Shown here in pieces: positions 6,869 to 12,041 of a DNA stretch of 12,041 nucleotides. The stretch is from Nitrospirota bacterium. Lineage in GTDB: Bacteria > Nitrospirota > CAKKRA01 > 9FT-COMBO-42-15. Under the pieces are notes generated by a model. That model saw nothing but the letters and a program-made list of their open reading frames with translations. It ran no database searches and was not told the origin of the DNA. Location of the stretch: the NCBI GenBank assembly GCA_023248415.1, contig JAHFEP010000031.1, positions 7,294-19,334 on the forward strand, read 5' to 3'. Position 1 is the first letter of the stretch; the number at the start of each line of letters is the position of its first letter. Position numbers and translations under genes: made by a program.

Positions 6869-7555
6869 ATGACGAATACCACTAATTTTATTACGCCGTT
6901 TGCATCTGGACATTCGCGTGCTCAGTGGGTAAAGATTCTTTTGTTAGTCGGTGTTGTACTCGATTTGATTGCAATTGTATCGGGTTATTTTCAGATAGAC
7001 CTACTATCTAAGGTGATGGCGGGGCAGACAATCACAGAAGCGGAAGCAGCAGCAAACGATAGTCGTCAACAGATAATTGGAATATTACAAGTGTTAGCGT
7101 TTCTCACCACGACAATTTTTTTTCTAATGTGGTTTCATCGTGCCCATCGCAACCTACCAGCACTTGGTGCTCACAATCTCCGATTTTCTCCAGGTTGGGC
7201 CGTTGGCTACTGCTTCATCCCAATCGTGAGCCTTTACAGACCATATCAGGTTGCCGAAGAAATCTGGAAGGCGAGCGATCCAAACCTAACGGATGAGTCC
7301 TCGTGGCAAACTGCAAATACATCGCCTTTGCTCGGATGGTGGTGGGGTCTTTTTCTCATATCAGGTTTTGTGGGCAACGTCGTTGTACGTATGACTCTGC
7401 GTGGTGGACAAACAGTATCAGACCTTCTGACAATGAGTTGGGGCATAGTGACTTCTGATGGACTAAGCATTGTAGCTGCCATATTAGCTATTTTTGTCGT
7501 CAAGGGCATAGACACGAGACAAGAAGAGAAGAATAAACGTTTAATACGTCCCTGA
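6869..7555 (+). CDS. DUF4328 domain membrane protein
   Basis: 228 aa with about five hydrophobic segments (22-40, 68-88, 108-121, 155-174, 196-213). WFHRAHRNLPALG (88-100) followed by GWAVGYCFIPIVSLYRPYQV (109-128) and EEIWKAS is the signature of DUF4328, a family of integral membrane proteins of unknown function. The start is the ATG at 6869, because AGGAGG ends 7 nt before it; an in-frame GTG at 6863 would leave only 1 nt of spacing. The gene stands alone. It begins 24 bp after a GTTATAAC sequence and is followed by an attC-like hairpin ending in GTTATAC, so it may be an integron-type cassette gene. Base composition is less AT-biased than the membrane protein at 9707. Confidence 0.85.
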   Translation: MTNTTNFITPFASGHSRAQWVKILLLVGVVLDLIAIVSGYFQIDLLSKVMAGQTITEAEAAANDSRQQIIGILQVLAFLTTTIFFLMWFHRAHRNLPALGAHNLRFSPGWAVGYCFIPIVSLYRPYQVAEEIWKASDPNLTDESSWQTANTSPLLGWWWGLFLISGFVGNVVVRMTLRGGQTVSDLLTMSWGIVTSDGLSIVAAILAIFVVKGIDTRQEEKNKRLIRP

Positions 7556-7578
7556 GTAACCTAATCTTTAGATAAATG

Positions 7579-7594
7579 ACTCGAAAAGACGAGT
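7579..7594 (+). terminator. Weak hairpin after the DUF4328 gene
   Basis: ACTCG-AAAAGA-CGAGT lies 24 bp after the stop codon. The stem is only 5 bp and is followed by AATAAAA rather than a T-run, so it is a poor intrinsic terminator at best. Confidence 0.2.
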
Positions 7595-7637
7595 AATAAA
7601 ATGGCAGCAAAACAACTGGCTTCAGCAGATGCCATGT

Positions 7638-7705
7638 CGGCTAACAGAGTGCTTGAGGTTAACACCCAAAGGCTTCGCCCTTCTCAAGCCGCCAGCCCGT
7701 TATAC
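7638..7705 (+). repeat. attC-like recombination site
   Basis: An outer TAAC (7642-7645) pairs with GTTA (7699-7702), and GCTTGAG (7651-7657) pairs with CTCAAGC (7683-7689). Between these arms is a terminal part with GGC-TTC-GCC (7671-7679). An unpaired G follows the left inner arm. This order of R''-L''-L'-R' boxes and the ending GTTATAC (consensus GTTRRRY, one mismatch) resemble an integron attC site of about 65 bp. The spacers are unequal (5 and 9 nt), which is atypical. Confidence 0.45.
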
Positions 7706-7745
7706 GTCAGCGTTTGTGTAATATCTGCACGGAAAGGGGGAAAAG

Positions 7746-8234
7746 ATGTGCTGGCTTAAGCTTCTCTTGAACATTAACAATGCCGAGGGCTGTAGGGAAG
7801 CAATGCGTCTTTCCTACCAGAAACACCTGCGTCAAGCACGTCAAGGTATGGTCCCCAGTGATGATCCTCCCCATTATGTTGGGTTGTACGGTGCGCTCGC
7901 TAGTAGGTACAAGACACGAGGTATACCTGTTATGGAAGTAGTCATCTGGGCAGAACTTGTTCCCTTCATACTGATGAGAGAAACAGACGCAGTTGAAGCT
8001 CTTGCTGAGTATGTTGTCTATCAGGAACGAGCTGGAGATGCAAAGGTGTCATGGCTGAGAAAGCTAATAAATGATGTGCTGCGGATGGCACCTACTTCCG
8101 CAGAGTCACCAAGATCAATGGCTCCGATGGGTATTATAAACCATGTAGCGTGGTGTGATATTTTAGACCCGGATGTTAAAAGTGCGTTAGTGGAGGAGGC
8201 ACGGAAGATTACCTCGGAAGTAAAGCAGAAGTAA
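7746..8234 (+). CDS. Hypothetical protein, 162 aa
   Basis: I do not recognise this protein. It starts MCWLKLLLNINNAEGC and is mostly helical in composition, soluble, with one moderately hydrophobic stretch (about 61-77, VMEVVIWAELVPFILM) and a basic N-terminal third (YQKHLRQARQG). The ATG has a strong site, AAAGGGGG, 5 nt upstream. Codon use is mixed and resembles the DUF4328 gene rather than the AT-rich gene at 9707, so it may have arrived with the former. It begins 40 bp after the attC-like site, as a second cassette would, but I find no attC at its own 3' end. GGGGTGACCCC directly after the stop is a short perfect dyad. Confidence 0.65.
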   Translation: MCWLKLLLNINNAEGCREAMRLSYQKHLRQARQGMVPSDDPPHYVGLYGALASRYKTRGIPVMEVVIWAELVPFILMRETDAVEALAEYVVYQERAGDAKVSWLRKLINDVLRMAPTSAESPRSMAPMGIINHVAWCDILDPDVKSALVEEARKITSEVKQK

Positions 8235-8264
8235 AGGGGTGACCCCAAATGACAAATGATTCAA

Positions 8265-8293
8265 ATGACTTTTAATGCGAGTATTAATATAAC
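8265..8293 (+). promoter_or_regulatory. Predicted sigma-70 promoter next to the IS insertion
   Basis: ATGACT (8265-8270), a 17-bp spacer, then TATAAC (8288-8293). Transcription would begin about where the insertion sequence starts (8300). If the IS and one copy of the target duplication are removed, this promoter lies about 30 bp from the ribosome-binding site of the membrane-protein gene at 9707, so it was probably that gene's promoter. Confidence 0.45.
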
Positions 8294-8299
8294 TTTATT
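8292..8299. repeat. Target-site duplication, left copy
   Basis: ACTTTATT, identical to 9672-9679. Eight bases is the duplication length known for ISL3-family elements. Confidence 0.9.
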
Positions 8300-8324
8300 G
8301 GCTCTTCAGGAAATTGAGTGGGTA
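8300..8324 (+). repeat. Left terminal inverted repeat of the ISL3 element
   Basis: Begins GGCTCTTCAGG and ends TGAGTGGGTA; it pairs with 9647-9671 with four mismatches. Confidence 0.9.
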
Positions 8325-8412
8325 AAAATGAGCCATAAATTACTCATAGGGTAGCATAAAATAAGGGGGAAAAGAAGTTTTAAATGAGTAAAAAAATCTG
8401 TATGATAAGGGG

Positions 8413-8682
8413 ATGGGAAAAAAGAGACGATTGCTGGACGAATATCGGTTCTCTGGATTTCGTCCGAGAGCAGAAGTTAAGGGGATATTTGGAGATTCTA
8501 ATGCGATAGTCATCAAACTTAAAAGGGCTCAAAAAAAACAGTATGCGGGTGTTGCGGCACGATTTATTGGAGTTACTACGACAAGAAGGTGCGTTTTATA
8601 CGGGATTTATCCTGCGGGAATGCCCGAATATATCTGGAGGCAGAAATTCGGCGAGTATTCTGCAGGGAGTGCGGGAAAGTGA
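8413..8682 (+). CDS. ISL3 transposase, N-terminal frame (ORF A)
   Basis: 89-aa frame starting MGKKRRLLDEYRF. Residues 1-42 (to LKRAQKK) carry the LLDEYRFxGFRPxAEVKGIFGD block that I know as the N-terminus of this ISL3 subgroup. After the A8 run at 8531-8538 this frame becomes Arg/Gly-rich nonsense, while the -1 frame begins the zinc finger. A shift there would join residues 1-42 to 364 more residues, giving a 406-aa protein, a normal length for ISL3 transposases. AAGGGG touches the ATG with no spacing, so the start is uncertain. Confidence 0.6.
   Translation: MGKKRRLLDEYRFSGFRPRAEVKGIFGDSNAIVIKLKRAQKKQYAGVAARFIGVTTTRRCVLYGIYPAGMPEYIWRQKFGEYSAGSAGK
8531..8538 (+). other. A8 slippery run, candidate -1 frameshift site
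   Basis: In the ORF A frame the codons read CAA-AAA-AAA-CAG, containing the heptamer A-AAA-AAA. Stepping back one base continues as ACA-GTA-TGC and gives the zinc-finger start CGCCG. An AGGG four bases before the heptamer could act as a Shine-Dalgarno-like stimulator. A replication slip or sequencing error in the homopolymer would look the same. Confidence 0.55.
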
Positions 8683-9632
8683 AACGGGAGAAGGTAGACT
8701 GGCTTTCCAACAATCCCTTCTACACCAAGCGGTTTGCCTATTATGTAGGGCGAAAGTGTCGGGGGATGACGGTAACGGATGTAGCGAAGGAACTAAAGCT
8801 GGACTGGGATACGGTAAAGGCGTTGGACAAGGAGTATATGAAGAAGCAGCTTTGTCGGAACCCTGTTGCTGCACCCCGTGTTATTGGAATAGACGAAGTA
8901 TCATTGAGGAAAGGGCATACTTATCGGATTGTGGCAAGCGATTTGGAACGGAGACGCCCAATCTGGTTTGGCGGTGAGGATCGGTCTGAAGATAGTCTTG
9001 ATATGTTTTACCAGTGGCTCGGTGAAAAGAAGGCAAAGAAGATACGGTTGGCAGTAATGGACATGTGGAAGGCATTTGAGAAGTCAACAAAGAAGAATAT
9101 ATTACATGCAGCAATTCTTTATGACAAGTTTCATGTTATGAGGCATCTGGGAGAGGCATTGGATAAGACAAGGAAGATGGAATATGCACGGCTTTCTGGT
9201 AAAGACCGTTCGTATATCAAAGGGCAGAAGTATACGCTTCTATCTAACAGAGAGAACCTTACCCTTGATGGACGGAAGGCATTAAAGAAGCTGCTCATAG
9301 CAAATAAAAGGCTAAATACAGCCTATCTCTTGAAGGAGTCCTTTGGGCAGTTATGGAGTTATCAGACGGAAGGATGGGCACAGAGGTTTTTTGATAACTG
9401 GAAAAAATCATTGAAGTGGCAGCGGTTAAAGCCTTTTGAGAAGTTTGCTGGAATGATAGAGAGGCATTGGGATGGCATTGCAACATACTCAAGACCTGAA
9501 AACAAGGTCTCATTAGGTTTTGTTGAAGGACTAAATAACAAGATTCGTGTAATACAGAGAAGGGCTTATGGGTTAAGAGATGAGGAATACCTTCGGTTAA
9601 AAATACTGACTTGTATGCTACCGGAGATATAA
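8589..9632 (+). CDS. ISL3-family transposase, catalytic part (ORF B)
   Basis: 347 aa from a GTG start, but the frame is open from 8523 (after TAA at 8520-8522), so the protein probably begins upstream by frameshift. The zinc finger uses CGCCG just upstream and CRECGK (25-30), with RDLSCGNARIYLEAEIRRV between, as in zf-ISL3. A helix-turn-helix-like segment follows (60-80, MTVTDVAKELKLDWDTVKALD). The DDE catalytic residues fit D102 (VIGIDEVSLRKGH), D158 (AVMDMWKAF) and E313 (FVEGLNNKIRVIQRRAYG). The catalytic part has no stop or deletion and reaches 15 bp short of the right inverted repeat. Its own GTG has no usable ribosome-binding site, which also favours production as a fusion with ORF A. 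Confidence 0.9.
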   Translation: MRFIRDLSCGNARIYLEAEIRRVFCRECGKVKREKVDWLSNNPFYTKRFAYYVGRKCRGMTVTDVAKELKLDWDTVKALDKEYMKKQLCRNPVAAPRVIGIDEVSLRKGHTYRIVASDLERRRPIWFGGEDRSEDSLDMFYQWLGEKKAKKIRLAVMDMWKAFEKSTKKNILHAAILYDKFHVMRHLGEALDKTRKMEYARLSGKDRSYIKGQKYTLLSNRENLTLDGRKALKKLLIANKRLNTAYLLKESFGQLWSYQTEGWAQRFFDNWKKSLKWQRLKPFEKFAGMIERHWDGIATYSRPENKVSLGFVEGLNNKIRVIQRRAYGLRDEEYLRLKILTCMLPEI

Positions 9633-9646
9633 AAAATGCAAAAAAA

Positions 9647-9671
9647 TACCCACTCACTTGCCAGAAGACCC
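9647..9671 (-). repeat. Right terminal inverted repeat of the ISL3 element
   Basis: On the minus strand it begins GGGTCTTCTGG and ends TGAGTGGGTA, pairing with 8300-8324. Confidence 0.9.
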
Positions 9672-9679
9672 ACTTTATT
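9672..9679. repeat. Target-site duplication, right copy
   Basis: ACTTTATT, identical to 8292-8299 and directly adjoining the right inverted repeat. Confidence 0.9.
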
Positions 9680-9706
9680 TAGAAACTTTAATGAAGGAGG
9701 AAGGAA

Positions 9707-10438
9707 ATGAAGAAGTTAGCTTTTTTAGGAATGGGGATTTTATTATTATTATTGTTGGATGTTGTTGGTAATTATTATAGATTTTTTGATTTTGGTATGA
9801 CTCAGGAGTCTTATGGAGCGGAACTAGGAGCTTTAGTTCCTGTCCAACCATATAGTGAGATTGAAAAGTTTCTTTTAGAGACAGGTACGAAAATACAAAA
9901 AAAGATTGTTATCCCCGAAGGTAGGTATGCTACTAAAACTCAGCTATGGATTATTATCGCTGGAGCTTATATACTTACTAACATGTTTTTTATAGGGCTT
10001 GGTATTATAACAGGAAGACCTTGGCTTACTTTAGGCCTAATGGTAGCACTATCAGGTTTTACCGCTTATGGAGAACTTAGAGATGAAGGTTATATTAGAG
10101 AAGTCGCAAATTTTGGGTTATTAGTATATGGAGCAGCTGAAGTTTTAAGTAATTATATCCCAATTATGAAGGGTTATTTAAATCCTAGTGCTGGTTTTAA
10201 AAAGAAAGTAAGTATAGGTTTAATATTTGAACCTCTTGGAGAAGTATTAAAAGTTGGGTTAGATGTGGCTTATGGTAGGGGAATTGATTTGTTAGGTAGT
10301 AACTTTGCATTCCGACCTCCGTCATTAGTTGAGAACGTTGTTGTTATATTTGTAGTAACAGCAATGAGTGTTCCATTTCTTGCTGGTGGTTCTCATATGA
10401 TGCAGAAGTTTGTTGACTACTGTAAGCGAAGGAAATGA
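9707..10438 (+). CDS. Unrecognised AT-rich membrane protein
   Basis: 243 aa, no family recognised. The N-terminal hydrophobic segment (about 4-20) is a signal anchor or signal peptide. A polar stretch (23-78) with KKIVIPEGRYATK follows, then hydrophobic segments at about 80-101, 105-121, 133-148 and 208-227, and a basic tail YCKRRK. With the basic tail in the cytoplasm it would be a polytopic inner-membrane protein. The start is secure: AAGGAGGAAGG lies just upstream of the ATG. Third codon positions are overwhelmingly A or T, clearly different from neighbouring genes, which suggests a separate, recent origin. The insertion sequence 35 bp upstream has cut it off from its probable native promoter, so present expression would depend on read-through or a promoter in the IS end. 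Confidence 0.75.
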   Translation: MKKLAFLGMGILLLLLLDVVGNYYRFFDFGMTQESYGAELGALVPVQPYSEIEKFLLETGTKIQKKIVIPEGRYATKTQLWIIIAGAYILTNMFFIGLGIITGRPWLTLGLMVALSGFTAYGELRDEGYIREVANFGLLVYGAAEVLSNYIPIMKGYLNPSAGFKKKVSIGLIFEPLGEVLKVGLDVAYGRGIDLLGSNFAFRPPSLVENVVVIFVVTAMSVPFLAGGSHMMQKFVDYCKRRK

Positions 10439-10884
10439 TAAGGATATAGAGGCTCTTTGTAGTATATATCAAACCGGAGATGGTAGAAATCGATGTGAAG
10501 GGTTAGAGGGTCACCCATTTAAAGGGCACCTGTCAAGGGAAAAAGCTATCTCCAGGCGAGAAAAAGATTTAGGAAGGAGGAAGCAACAGGGTCGGGTCTA
10601 CACTCTGCACAAGGTTTGCTTCAAGGGAAGTATGAAAAAGGGAACAGGCGCATTTGTTCTGTCTTGCGAGAGCAAAAAAGACACTGGCAGATTATCTGGC
10701 AGGGGATTGTGGAGGGAAAGTCTGGAGACACTCAAAAAAAAAGAAATTCTAAATATCCTTAAAATGCTTTAAAACAAAAAACTGAGCGCTTTAAAAAAAG
10801 AGAAAAATGTGGTATAAAAGAATAAGAGTAAACCTCGTTAAAAAAGACGGGGACTTCTAACTGGGTAAATTATAGGAGTAAGCG
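10439..10884 (+). other. Intergenic region upstream of the MNT/HEPN pair
   Basis: About 450 bp without a convincing gene. A 120-codon open frame (10410-10772) begins with TTG inside the preceding gene, has no recognisable motif, and runs through a repeat that also occurs non-coding at 11636, so I do not accept it. The last 120 bp are A-rich and include TATAAA (10813-10818), a possible -10 element without a good -35, and an imperfect hairpin CCTCG/CGGGG (about 10832-10851) before the MNT ribosome-binding site. Confidence 0.5.
10640..10703 (+). repeat. 64-bp dispersed repeat, copy 1
   Basis: Shares with 11636-11700 the blocks ACAGGCGCATTTGTTCTGTC (10644-10663) and AAAAAAGACACTGGCAGATT (10674-10693), with only a few mismatches and one indel. 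It contains small dyads, GAACA/TGTTC and CAGATTATCTG. It is REP-like in appearance and lies upstream of the MNT/HEPN pair in the same orientation as copy 2. Confidence 0.85.
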
Positions 10885-11205
10885 TTGATTAGTAAAAGAA
10901 ATCTTCAAGAGGCAACAAAACGATTAGTATCAAAATTTCAACCTGTGCGTATAATTCTTTTTGGTTCCTACGCAAGAGGAACTGCAGACGAACATAGCGA
11001 TGCAGATATTCTTGTTATTTGTCCTGTGAAAAAAGACCGCATAAAATTGATGGTAGAAATGGACGGCGTACTTGAAGGATTAGAAATGGCAAGGGATATT
11101 GTTATTCTCACGCCGAAGGAATTTGAAATAGATAAAGAAATTCCAGGCACAATTGCGCGTTACGCATACAAAGAGGGGAGGCTATTGTATGAGCGAAAGC
11201 AGTAG
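10885..11205 (+). CDS. MNT-type minimal nucleotidyltransferase (antitoxin)
   Basis: 106 aa. GSYARGTADEHSDADILV (27-44) is the nucleotidyltransferase signature GSxxxG...SDxD with catalytic D39 and D41; a third acidic residue is D71 in RDIVILT. This is the MNT fold seen in MntA-type antitoxins, which in characterised systems adenylylate the partner HEPN toxin. The start is TTG at 10885, chosen because GGAG (10875-10878) lies 6 nt upstream and no ATG or GTG fits. The gene overlaps the downstream HEPN gene by 17 bp, so the two are translationally coupled. The order MNT then HEPN, with a soluble, one-domain protein of about 100 aa, is common for this family. A role other than antitoxin cannot be excluded. 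Confidence 0.9.
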   Translation: MISKRNLQEATKRLVSKFQPVRIILFGSYARGTADEHSDADILVICPVKKDRIKLMVEMDGVLEGLEMARDIVILTPKEFEIDKEIPGTIARYAYKEGRLLYERKQ

Positions 11206-11608
11206 CGAGATTATAAAGAAAACAAAAGAGTGGCTGGTGCACGCAGATGAAGACCTGCGCTTAGCCAAGCATGCCCTTAAGCTCAAGAGTTCCTGTCCAT
11301 ATAAGCTTATTGCCTATCATGCGCAGCAGTGTGCTGAGAAGTATTTAAAGGCTTACCTTGTTTTTAGAAATATTGACTTTCCTTACACCCATAACATATC
11401 CCATCTATTAGAATTATGTCCTGATTTAGCAGAGCAGGCAAAAGATTTACAGGAAGCAAAGGTTTTAACCCCTTATGCAATTACTGCACGTTATCCCGGA
11501 AAGGGTAAGGTAATTAAAAGAAATGCCTTACAGGCAATAAAGATTGCAGATAATGTAAGAAGAGTAATAAGAGGTGTTTTAAAAAAGAGAGGGTTAAAAA
11601 TCTCCTAA
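11189..11608 (+). CDS. HEPN-domain protein, partner of the MNT protein (putative toxin)
   Basis: 139 aa. WLVHADEDLRLAKHAL (15-30), YHAQQCAEKYLKAYLV (43-58) and TARYP (99-103) mark the HEPN family PF05168, a four-helix bundle. The start at 11189 follows GGGGAGG by about 8 nt; an in-frame ATG at 11153 would add 12 residues deep inside the MNT gene and lacks a comparable site. HEPN toxins are often RNases with an Rx4-6H motif. Here the closest pairs are R60-x7-H68 and R24-x3-H28, so the canonical motif is absent and RNase activity is uncertain. Overlap with the MNT gene and the matching orientation support a toxin-antitoxin pair. The basic C-terminus (RRVIRGVLKKRGLK) could bind RNA. Confidence 0.88.
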   Translation: MSESSSEIIKKTKEWLVHADEDLRLAKHALKLKSSCPYKLIAYHAQQCAEKYLKAYLVFRNIDFPYTHNISHLLELCPDLAEQAKDLQEAKVLTPYAITARYPGKGKVIKRNALQAIKIADNVRRVIRGVLKKRGLKIS

Positions 11609-11635
11609 AACAAATATGGTAAATAGTAAAAAAGA

Positions 11636-11700
11636 GGGGACAGGCGCATTTGTTCTGTCTTGCGGGAAGGAAAAAAGACACTGGCAGATTATCTGACAGG
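11636..11700 (+). repeat. 65-bp dispersed repeat, copy 2
   Basis: Second copy of the 10640-10703 repeat, about 1 kb away in direct orientation. Dyads include GACAG/CTGTC around GCGCATTTGTT. It starts 28 bp after the HEPN stop and could also fold in the end of that transcript. Confidence 0.85.
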
Positions 11701-11759
11701 CAGAGGATGCGAGGGACCCCCGCTGCCTTTGTGTCAATATTATTCTACAGAAAATTCAC

Positions 11760-11788
11760 TTGACAATATTATCAAAAAGTTCTATAAA
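11760..11788 (+). promoter_or_regulatory. Sigma-70 promoter for the TorD-like gene
   Basis: Perfect -35 TTGACA (11760-11765), 17-bp spacer, and TATAAA (11783-11788), one base from the -10 consensus. Transcription would start near 11795, about 178 nt before the ATG at 11973. The CAATATTAT copy overlapping the -35 (with another copy 29 bp upstream) may be a regulator site. Confidence 0.6.
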
Positions 11789-11863
11789 TAGTAAATAAAA
11801 AATATCCATTTAATTGACTTAGACAAATCTTATAAGCATTACCAACTTTCACTCATACTTTTA

Positions 11864-11880
11864 ACCCAGAGTCTTTGGGT
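11864..11880 (+). promoter_or_regulatory. Leader hairpin 1
   Basis: ACCCA (11864-11868) opposed to TGGGT (11876-11880) with a 7-nt loop, in the untranslated leader of the TorD-like gene. It matches no riboswitch class I recognise. Confidence 0.3.
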
Positions 11881-11926
11881 AAGCAATCGTTTCACTTTTC
11901 TTTTAATTTAATAAGATAGGCAAGCA

Positions 11927-11955
11927 GAAGATATTTTCAAGGAAGCAGTATCTTC
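11927..11955 (+). promoter_or_regulatory. Leader hairpin 2
   Basis: GAAGATA (11927-11933) opposed to TATCTTC (11949-11955), a perfect 7-bp stem with a 15-nt loop, ending 8 nt before the GGAGG ribosome-binding site. The position would suit control of translation initiation. Confidence 0.35.
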
Positions 11956-11972
11956 AAATTGGCGGAGGACTT

Positions 11973-12041
11973 ATGCTAAAGGAGCTCGCAGATTTATCTG
12001 TAGCAGCCAGAGGCAGAAGCAATGTATACCACCTCCTTGCC
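11973..12041 (+). CDS. Probable TorD/DmsD-family chaperone, 5' part only
   Basis: The first 23 residues (MLKELADLSV, then AARGRSNVYHLLA) run off the window end. The R-x-N/E-x-Y-x-L-L-A pattern near the start resembles the first helix of TorD-family chaperones, which escort molybdenum-cofactor oxidoreductases before Tat export. The ATG has GGAGG (11964-11968) 4 nt upstream. So little sequence is visible that the family assignment is tentative, but the start of a gene here is well supported. Confidence 0.5.
   Translation, partial: MLKELADLSVAARGRSNVYHLLA

Larger units (their letters stand above)
8300..9671 (+). mobile_element. ISL3-family insertion sequence, complete
   Basis: 1372 bp, with 25-bp terminal inverted repeats at 8300-8324 and 9647-9671 that match at 21 of 25 positions. 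The outer ends read GGCTCTTC and GGGTCTTC, and both share the inner TGAGTGGGTA. An exact 8-bp target duplication ACTTTATT flanks the element. It encodes one ISL3-type DDE transposase spread over two overlapping frames. The intact duplication shows that it arrived by transposition as a unit and has not rearranged since. Confidence 0.95.
11609..11972 (+). other. Intergenic region before the TorD-like gene
   Basis: About 360 bp without a gene. In order it holds the second 65-bp repeat, a direct repeat CAATATTAT (11735-11743 and 11764-11772, 29 bp apart) that overlaps the -35 of a sigma-70 promoter, and a leader of roughly 180 nt with two hairpins. Confidence 0.7.

Noticed and set aside
8235..8248. 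GGGGTGACCCC dyad after the 162-aa gene as a terminator
   Set aside because: The stem is only 5 bp and no T-run follows, so it is not a convincing terminator.
8543..8977. A 144-codon plus-strand frame inside the insertion sequence
   Set aside because: It overlaps the zinc-finger and catalytic region of the transposase in a third frame and has no motif.
10410..10772. A 120-codon plus-strand frame starting with TTG
   Set aside because: It starts inside the preceding gene in another frame, has no ribosome-binding site or motif, and contains the dispersed repeat, whose other copy carries a stop in the corresponding frame.
11814..11827. FNR/CRP-type site (TTGAC-TTAG-ACAAA) before the TorD-like gene
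   Set aside because: The right half departs too far from the TTGAT-N4-ATCAA consensus, and such matches are frequent in AT-rich DNA.

Overview
The window is AT-rich DNA from a Gram-negative bacterium. An outer-membrane beta-barrel protein, a lipoprotein and a sigma-54-dependent regulator all point to a double membrane. The GTCATTGCGAG-type palindromes, which I associate with Nitrospirota and deltaproteobacterial-type genomes, suggest that kind of lineage; this taxonomic placement is inference. The left half (1-6220) is an ordered, mostly co-oriented locus on the minus strand. The right half (6860-12041) is a plus-strand accessory region built from unrelated pieces.

Left half, in transcription order: a membrane sensor histidine kinase (6218-4761), an NtrC-family sigma-54 response regulator (4577-3210), a secreted coiled-coil protein (3217-2309), a TPR lipoprotein (2312-1680), an outer-membrane beta-barrel (1550-588) and a secreted Asp/Arg/His-rich repeat protein (438-19). 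Regulator, coiled-coil and TPR genes overlap head to tail and must be co-transcribed. The repeat-protein gene has a textbook -24/-12 promoter (466-481) with two 18-bp dyads 60-100 bp upstream (532-549, 561-578), the arrangement expected of enhancer sites for an NtrC-type activator. The simplest reading is that the kinase senses an envelope signal and the regulator then drives the acidic secreted protein through RpoN, with the coiled-coil, TPR and barrel proteins as accompanying envelope components.

The middle (6219-6868) has no strong gene, only two weak short ORFs. Then come a DUF4328 membrane protein followed by an attC-like hairpin and bounded by GTTATA on both sides, which makes it a possible integron-type gene cassette (about 6845-7699), and an unrecognised 162-aa protein (7746-8234).

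A complete ISL3-family insertion sequence follows (8300-9671), with 25-bp inverted repeats and a perfect 8-bp target duplication ACTTTATT. Its transposase is split between two frames at an A8 run, consistent with -1 frameshifting or a recent lesion. The IS has landed just downstream of a predicted sigma-70 promoter that probably once served the AT-rich membrane-protein gene at 9707-10438.

The right end holds an MNT nucleotidyltransferase / HEPN pair (10885-11608) of toxin-antitoxin type, bracketed by two copies of a 64-65 bp repeat. Last comes the start of a probable TorD-family chaperone gene (11973 to the window end), behind a good sigma-70 promoter and a leader with two hairpins.
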